Positions 31,748 through 36,613 of a stretch of 36,613 nucleotides of DNA are shown here, one piece after another. This DNA comes from Papiliotrema nemorosa (Eukaryota > Basidiomycota > Tremellomycetes > Tremellales > Rhynchogastremaceae). The stretch spans positions 1 through 36,613 of the forward strand of contig JASKOT010000062.1 of assembly GCA_032158125.1 (NCBI GenBank), read 5' to 3'. Position numbers and translations under genes: made by a program. The notes under the pieces are model-generated. The model saw only the letters and a program-made list of their open reading frames with translations. It had not been told where the DNA came from and made no database searches. Each line of letters begins with the position of its first letter. The first letter of the stretch is position 1.

Positions 31748-31817
31748 GGTCCTCGACCTTAATAAGCATTCAGCTGGATAGACAACATCTATCTGTGTAT
31801 AAGGCGATTATCTAATG

Positions 31818-31898
31818 TACGTAAGATAGGACTCGAACCTACACGTCTAACGACACGCGCACCTAAAGCGCGATTGGCTACCATTTCAACACTTACGT
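31818..31898 (-). tRNA. trnL: tRNA-Leu(TAG)
   Basis: Acceptor ACGTAAG/CTTACGT, anticodon stem CGCGC/GCGCG with loop TTTAGGT (anticodon TAG), variable arm, T-stem GTAGG/CCTAT. The only Leu tRNA I find; it reads CUN. Confidence 0.93.
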
Positions 31899-32156
31899 AT
31901 AGTTAGCCCTATTGATTAACATAGTTGTTAAGCTTGCTATACCCTAAGCCAATGACACTCAATAAATATAAGTAGCTTAATGCTAATCTAAGCATACAGA
32001 GAGCGTAGCGAGGCCTAATTTGGTTATATATTAGGCCAAGCGTGTATATAACCAACCATAAACAGTCTAATGTTATATGCTGTAGTCCTTGCACCTTGTC
32101 TACATCACGTGTGTCTTTAGTCTATAGCCCTTTTAACTAATCTATGTGTATTACCT

Positions 32157-32345
32157 TGTAGGCAATGCATGCCTTTCTATAGTTACTTTAACGTAGCATT
32201 GTTAGCCTTAATACATAACCTATTTTCTTTGTTTATGGTCTACACTTTATGTCACTCACAGTTAGCCATTAGCTTGTTATCCCTTGTAGGCAATGCATGC
32301 CTTTTAATAGCACGTACCATTGTTAGCCTTAGCTATAACCTATTT
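32157..32345. repeat. Duplicated 60-bp block with palindromic core
   Basis: Copies at about 32157-32225 and 32283-32345 share TGTAGGCAATGCATGCCTTT and ATTGTTAGCCTTA; the core GGCAATGCATGCC is nearly palindromic. Confidence 0.75.
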
Positions 32346-32730
32346 AATACAATCTGATGCTGATCTTCTAACTCTAAAGTAGATTAGAGTATAAGTTAGC
32401 CTTTATTGTAGATGTAAGTGCACTTAGTTAACATTGTATGCTTATCAATAGCCTTAACCTATAACCAATTTAATGCAATCTAATGCCATAAAGGACATGG
32501 AAGATTTATAGTAGGTTGATGTCATGTGGTATTCTATAGCTTATGCACTGTGGTAGAGGTCGATATTATCTGTCTACATAGGATTCCTTTAGTATATAAA
32601 TATAAAAATAGACAAAGAGCGGAGCGAGGCCCTAATCTGTATAGAATTAAGCCGAGCGGGTATTATGCAATACTTCTAACTTTATGCTGTCTTGTCTCTA
32701 TTATATGTAACAACCTTAAGTATGTAAAAA

Positions 32731-32740
32731 GGGGTCTAAT
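32731..32740 (-). promoter_or_regulatory. C-rich 3'-end motif of nad4L-nad5
   Basis: Minus strand ATTAGACCCC, about 25 nt after the nad5 stop. Confidence 0.7.
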
Positions 32741-32765
32741 TAGTATGTATATATGTTATAGATAG

Positions 32766-34906
32766 CTAGTCCTTGATAAGAGGTAGCATAGCAATACCAC
32801 CACCAAAGATAAGCATAAGTACCATATAGCTTGTTGATACAATAGACATAAGAGCCATAAATACAAAGCCCATAACAATATAAAGGGCATAGCTAGTTAC
32901 AATAGATGTATCATAAAGAGCAATACGGTTACCAGTTGACACTAGTGCTTGTCCAATACCGTATGGACCAATCATTTCAATAGCACCTCGATCTAGTACC
33001 TTTGAAATATAATGTCCCATAGCTAGTGAAGGGCTAATGACTAGATTAGTAATAAGAGCATTGAATCGCCATTGAGCATTGATAAAGCCATACAGAGCTC
33101 GACCTAGTGATGATTGCTTAAAGCTATATAGCACATAAGGCTTAAAGCTGTATAGTACAACAGCTGCTAGAGCACCTAGTAGTGATACCATCAGTGGTAG
33201 TAGCTTAGCCATAGGTGACATACAGAATTCAGCTTCAACTAGTACAATGCTTTGTGGGTTCATATGCATTTGAGCTGATAGGAAGTCAGTACCCATACCT
33301 AGCCATAGATCCTTCATAACATAACCAAATAGGATCGCAAGTAGACATAGAATAGCCATAGGTACAGCCATCAGCATAGGAGCTTCATGTACACCCTTAT
33401 ACATTTGTCGATTAGCACGAGGTGCCATAAAGAAGACAAGCATGATTAGACGTGTACTATAGAAAGCAGTACAAGCAGCAGCTAGTGTACCTGCATAGTA
33501 GACCATATAACCATTCACTGTATAAGAACCATAGGCTAGTTCAAGTAGATGGTCCTTACTATAGTAACCAGCTAGACCAGGTAGTGCCATTAGAGACAGA
33601 GATGATACTAGCATACATACATAGGTAAATGGTAGTAGTGATGCTAGACCACCTAGACGACGCATATCTTGCATATCACCCATGGCATGAATAACACTAC
33701 CGGCCCCCATGAACAGACATGCCTTGAATGAGGCGTGAGCTACAAGGTGATAAAGACCTACATGGTATTGAGATAGGCCGATGGCCATCATCATATAACC
33801 TAGTTGGCTACATGTACTAAAGGCAATCACACGCTTAAGGTCATTAACTAGTAGACCTGTAACAGCTGCATAAAGAGATGTAGCTGCACCAATCCAAGCA
33901 ATAGTAATAAGTGTCATAGGTGCTTGTTCTAGTAGAGGTGCTGATCGTAGCATTAGATAGACACCTGCCGTTACTAGAGTAGCTGCATGAATAAGAGCAG
34001 ACACAGGAGTTGGCCTTGTATTTAATAATAATGTCACAGTGTTACCACAATGAGTGGACCATACTATCATATCAGTTAGTGGTCTCTTAAGGCTTATTGA
34101 ATTTAATCAGATAGCCTTGCTAGTTACTACTTTATTGATTCATAGTGGACAAGCAGATAGGTCGATTAGATTAGGGCTTAATAGGAATAACCCTCCATGG
34201 CGTCAGCTAGCCAAGTCATTAGTGGTAGTTGGGCGGACTTAGACATAGCACCACCTAGGAAACATAGTGTCATTACAGTTAGTACATTTTCATTAGCGTA
34301 CATACCTGCACCTAGTACAGTTGAATAGTCAAGTGAACCTAGAGCAGCTAGACAGATAAAGAATCCAAATGAAAGAATAGTGTCACCTACACGGTTAACA
34401 CACATAGCCTTAATAGCACTTAGTTGAGCTTGTTGTCGTGTTAGCCAAAATCCAATTAGAAGATATGAAGCTACACCAATCATTTCCCAACCAATGAACA
34501 TAACTAGGTATGAATCACCTGTTACAAGGACTACCATGCTACCAGTGAATAGAGATAGATAGCTAAAGAATCGAGGTGTATGTGGGTCCGCGGACATGTA
34601 TGACATAGAATACACATGCACTGCACTAGATACACATAGTACAGGTAGTAGCATAGATACACTTAGGTCATCATATGATGCCTTCCAAGATACTTCCATT
34701 GATTCTAGGCTAACCCAATTACCAATAGTAAGTTCAACTGGTGAACGACATAGTGCTACTTCATAGAAGGCAATAAGAGCTAGTACAGTTGTAGCAATAA
34801 TACAACAAGTACTAATAAGTTGAGCCCCAAAGGCACCAAGGGCACGTCCACGTAGACCGGCACCAAGGAAACCTAGAAAGGGTAGACAAATGATAGCTAG
34901 GTACAT
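32766..34906 (-). CDS. nad5: NADH dehydrogenase subunit 5, two exons
   Basis: Largest proton-pumping subunit of complex I, at the distal end of the membrane arm. Exon 1 34906-34190 (MYLAIICLPFLGFLGAG to MTWLADAMEG), exon 2 34013-32766 (PTPVSALIHAATLVTAGVYL to the stop TAG). Joined at EG|PTPVSALIHA, the most conserved stretch of the family; 654 residues, normal. Starts inside the end of nad4L with a 10-nt overlap, so the two are translated from one RNA. The apparent start in the intron (near 34070) is only intron read-through. Confidence 0.97.
34014..34189 (-). other. Group I intron, nad5 intron 1 (176 nt)
   Basis: R-element CCTTAAGAGACCACT and S-element GATAGTATGGTCC give P7 GACCA/TGGTC. Exon 1 ends GAGGGT, exon 2 begins CCAACTCCT after G. 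No ORF. Confidence 0.87.
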
Positions 34907-35136
34907 GTATCAAGTGATAGAGAGCCACTTAGGCTGTAATGTGCAACTAGGATACCTAGACCAATAGCACTTTCAGCTCCTGCAATAGCTACAATAAGCA
35001 CTGCAAATGTATGACCACTAGCATCATTGTAAGCATATGAACTCATTAGAATGATTAGAGTTACCGCTAGTAGCATAAGTTCAATACTAATTAGAAGCAT
35101 TAGAAGGTTCTTACGGTTAAGAATGAACCCCATCAT
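34897..35136 (-). CDS. nad4L: NADH dehydrogenase subunit 4L
   Basis: 79-residue complex I subunit with three membrane helices. MGFILNRKNLLMLLISIELM and VAIAGAESAIGLGILVAHY are diagnostic (family length about 88). The stop TAG at 34897 lies beyond the nad5 ATG at 34906, a 10-nt overlap rather than the 1-nt overlap common in fungi. The start could lie slightly upstream in frame, but ATG 35136 gives MMGFIL. Confidence 0.94.
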   Translation of the reverse strand: MMGFILNRKNLLMLLISIELMLLAVTLIILMSSYAYNDASGHTFAVLIVAIAGAESAIGLGILVAHYSLSGSLSLDTCT

Positions 35137-35328
35137 ACCAATAAGAAAGATAAAGAGAGAGAGTAGAATAGTTTTAAATAAATAGCTTAAATAGCATCTG
35201 TTAAAAGTTGGGCAATAAAATACCCATAGGTTAAAAGGACCTATTAGCCTATGATTAAGTACATAGATAGCTATAGGCTGCTATAGTGATATCTATACCC
35301 TAACACATTGAATATATGAAAGGGTGTG

Positions 35329-35401
35329 CGCGACTAATGGGCTACGATCCCACATCTTCTCCCTTGACAAGGCAGTGCATTACCAATTATGCTACAACCG
35401 C
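35329..35401 (-). tRNA. trnD: tRNA-Asp(GTC)
   Basis: Acceptor GCGGTTG/TAGTCGC with G-T pairs, D-stem GCAT/ATGC, anticodon loop TTGTCAA (GTC) on stem CTGCC/GGGAG with one G-G mismatch, T-stem GTGGG/CCCAT. Confidence 0.9.
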
Positions 35402-35412
35402 TTCATTGTTAA

Positions 35413-35456
35413 GCTTCTTTTTTTGTCTATTTTTTGAAGCTAGGCAAAAAAGCTTG
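35413..35456. repeat. Hairpin element, shortened
   Basis: AAGCTTC then a T-rich arm, loop GAAGCTAGGC, and a shorter A-rich arm ending AAAAAAGCTT, between trnD and the cox3 3' end. Confidence 0.7.
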
Positions 35457-35469
35457 TTAACACTATTAA

Positions 35470-35479
35470 GGGGGTCTAA
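35470..35479 (-). promoter_or_regulatory. C-rich 3'-end motif of cox3
   Basis: Minus strand CTTAGACCCCC, about 20 nt after the cox3 stop. Confidence 0.7.
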
Positions 35480-35497
35480 GTAGTATATTGTAGTAGA

Positions 35498-36449
35498 TTA
35501 AGCAGCTCCCCACCAGTAGATTGATAGGTATAGGAACAGTGTTATTAAAGGGTATACCTATACGAGACCCACGCCGCGTATTAGACCGTCTCATAGGCTA
35601 TAGATATGCCTCTAGTTAAACGGTCGTTGGACTGAATTACAGCTGCTAGTAGTGATAAGCGTACAAGCAATAAACTAATAGTAGATAGCTATAGGGGGTT
35701 ATAGCCATACTACGTCTACAAACGAATAGATTAATAGCTTAGTTTCATATGGTCAGATATGATCAAGACTGTGCCTTATACACTTAACAGTCGTTGGACA
35801 GCTTCTTTTTTTATATATTTTTTGATGGTAGGCAAAAAATAGAAAAAAAGCTTAATACAGCTGTTGCAAATAGTCTTTGCATTTGGTTGATTGATATTGG
35901 CTATAAGTGCCAGTATAGGATAGATGCTTCTAGCCCAATGTGGTGAGTAGATGTAAAGTGATAGTAGTATAGTCGTACTAGTCCTACTGCTAGAGCAATT
36001 GTTCCTACTAGTACATGGAATCCGTGGACAAAGTATAATTAGCTTTGATAGCTTCAATACCTTTTAATATTGTTAAGACTATACTATTGTTTATTGAGTT
36101 AATAGTCGTTGTGCCTGTTAAAGCTCTATTTAATCCTTTAAGACTTTAATAGAATAGGTTTAATTAAAGGACATTAAGGTTTATCCTGTAGCAAAGAAGA
36201 AACAGCTACCATAGGCACCGTCCGCCATAGAGAATCCAGCTACGTCATATTCTAGCCCTTGTAGAGCTGTAAAGATAACAGCAAGTACAACTGTAAGGAA
36301 CAGTCCTACTAGTGCAGCTGATCGATCTGATCGGAACATAGCATGGTGACCGTATGTTACTGTTGCACCTGAACTGACAAGTAGTAGTGTATTCATTAGA
36401 GGAACAGCCATAGGTGATAGAGCTGTTACACCTGCTGGTGGCCATTGTG
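35498..36449 (-). CDS. cox3: Cytochrome c oxidase subunit III, 3' part (exons 3-6)
   Basis: Exon 3 (36449-36183) encodes SQWPPAGV through SCFFFATG. Exon 4 (36028-about 35907) encodes [10 protein letters not shown] through ILYWH. Exon 5 (about 35722-35702, some 20 nt) encodes FVDVVWL. Exon 6 (35536-35498) encodes [12 protein letters not shown] and stop TAA. All six exons join to about 282 residues. Exons 2/3 and 3/4 join cleanly by the U|...G rule; the ends of exons 4 and 5 do not (the last exon base would be C and A), so those two joins are uncertain by 1-3 nt. A TTAGACCCCC motif follows the stop by about 20 nt. Confidence 0.92.
35537..35701 (-). other. Group I intron, cox3 intron 5 (about 165 nt)
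   Basis: R-element CAGTCCAACGACCG and S-element GAGACGGTCTA pair as GACCG/CGGTC, a compensated version of the usual P7. The 3' junction after G at 35537 is in frame; the 5' junction is uncertain. Confidence 0.7.
35723..35906 (-). other. Group I intron, cox3 intron 4 (about 184 nt)
   Basis: R-element GTCCAACGACTG (about 35800-35789) and S-element GGCACAGTC (about 35775-35767) pair as GACTG/CAGTC. A hairpin element (35800-35852) lies on the 5' side of R. Boundaries are uncertain by 1-3 nt because no U/G pair fits the frame exactly. Confidence 0.7.
35800..35852. repeat. Hairpin element in cox3 intron 4
   Basis: T-rich arm, loop GATGGTAGGC and A-rich arm, flanked on both sides by AGCTT-like bases; nearly identical to the units at 28-127. 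Confidence 0.8.
36029..36182 (-). other. Group I intron, cox3 intron 3 (154 nt)
   Basis: Exon 3 ends ACAGGAT and exon 4 begins TCCACGG after the intron's final G, restoring ATGFHGFH. R-element near 36113-36103 and S-element near 36084-36075 pair as GACTA/TAGTC. No ORF. Confidence 0.85.
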
Positions 36450-36486
36450 CTATATATATTAATAGAGACTGTGTCAATAATTTACA

Positions 36487-36613
36487 TTAATGATTAGACT
36501 ATGTCTTTAGATTCTTTTTTTATATATTTTTTGATGTTAGGCAAAAAATAGAAAAAAAAGATTCTTTTTTTATATATTTTTTGATGTTAGGCAAAAAATA
36601 GAAAAAAAAGATT
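36487..36613. repeat. Terminal redundancy of a circular molecule (right copy)
   Basis: Exact direct repeat of bases 1-127. Removing one copy gives a circle of about 36,486 bp and joins the two halves of cox3 intron 2. Confidence 0.93.

Larger units (their letters stand above)
31899..32765. other. Spacer between trnL and nad5
   Basis: About 870 bp with no convincing gene. It holds two copies of a block starting TGTAGGCAATGCATGCCTTT (32157 and 32283) that continues ATTGTTAGCCTTA...ATAACCTATT, and a third eroded copy near 32420. Two GC-rich stem-like copies (around 31992-32032 and 32619-32660) share GAGCGNAGCGAGGCC and end in CCAAGCG/CCGAGCG. The ORFs here are short, overlap the repeats and match no family. 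Confidence 0.6.

Noticed and set aside
34014..34070. Apparent N-terminus MIVWSTHCGN upstream of nad5 exon 2
   Set aside because: It is read-through of the nad5 intron; the true join is to exon 1 at EG|PTPVSALIHA.

Overview
This is a complete fungal mitochondrial genome, given as a circle cut open inside a cox3 intron. Bases 1-127 are repeated exactly as 36487-36613, so the unique length is about 36,486 bp and cox3 runs across the cut. It carries the usual fungal set: nad1-6, nad4L, cob, cox1-3, atp6, atp8, atp9, rps3, rnl, rns and 22 tRNAs. I also see four LAGLIDADG-type endonuclease genes. The only Trp tRNA has anticodon CCA and tryptophan is TGG throughout, which points to the standard code. 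That is unlike most Dikarya mitochondria and suggests an early-diverging (zygomycete-like) lineage. This is inference; I cannot name the species.

Layout. 1-17795 is almost all minus strand: cox3 5' part, trnP, nad1, cox2, a displaced copy of the cob 3' exon, a 447-codon endonuclease ORF, cob, trnI, trnS, atp9, trnK, trnQ, trnY, trnF, trnA, atp8, cox1, nad4, trnC, trnH, trnT, trnE, trnM, (trnV on plus), atp6. 17796-18439 is a divergent gap. 18440-28348 is plus strand: trnM, rps3, nad6, a repeat-rich spacer, rnl, trnN, nad2-nad3. 28350-36613 is mostly minus strand again: trnS, (trnW on plus), rns, trnG, trnR, trnL, nad5, nad4L, trnD, cox3 3' part.

Introns. I place about 25 group I introns. Most are tiny (about 140-200 nt) and ORF-free, yet most show a P7 pairing that covaries from intron to intron (GACTA/TAGTC, GACCA/TGGTC, GACTG/CAGTC, GACCG/CGGTC, GACTT/AAGTC). 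Nearly all junctions follow the rule exon U | intron ... G | exon. Splicing at these sites gives family-length proteins: nad1 327, cox2 250, cob 382, cox1 533, nad5 654, cox3 about 282 residues. Two rnl introns are separated by an exon of only 4 nt.

Expression. A short C-rich motif, TAGACCCC or a close variant, lies at or just after the stop codon of every conserved cistron, and similar C-runs lie near both rRNA 3' ends. It looks like a universal RNA 3'-end signal. The rnl-intron endonuclease carries this motif plus a near-copy of the nad6 leader, and the 447-codon ORF carries the cox2 leader. The mobile genes therefore appear to have captured host expression signals.

Mobile elements. About a dozen T-rich/A-rich hairpin elements (roughly 40-70 bp) are scattered in introns and spacers. 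Empty and filled versions of the same paralogous sites, a tandem pair and a nested pair indicate that they move or are copied.
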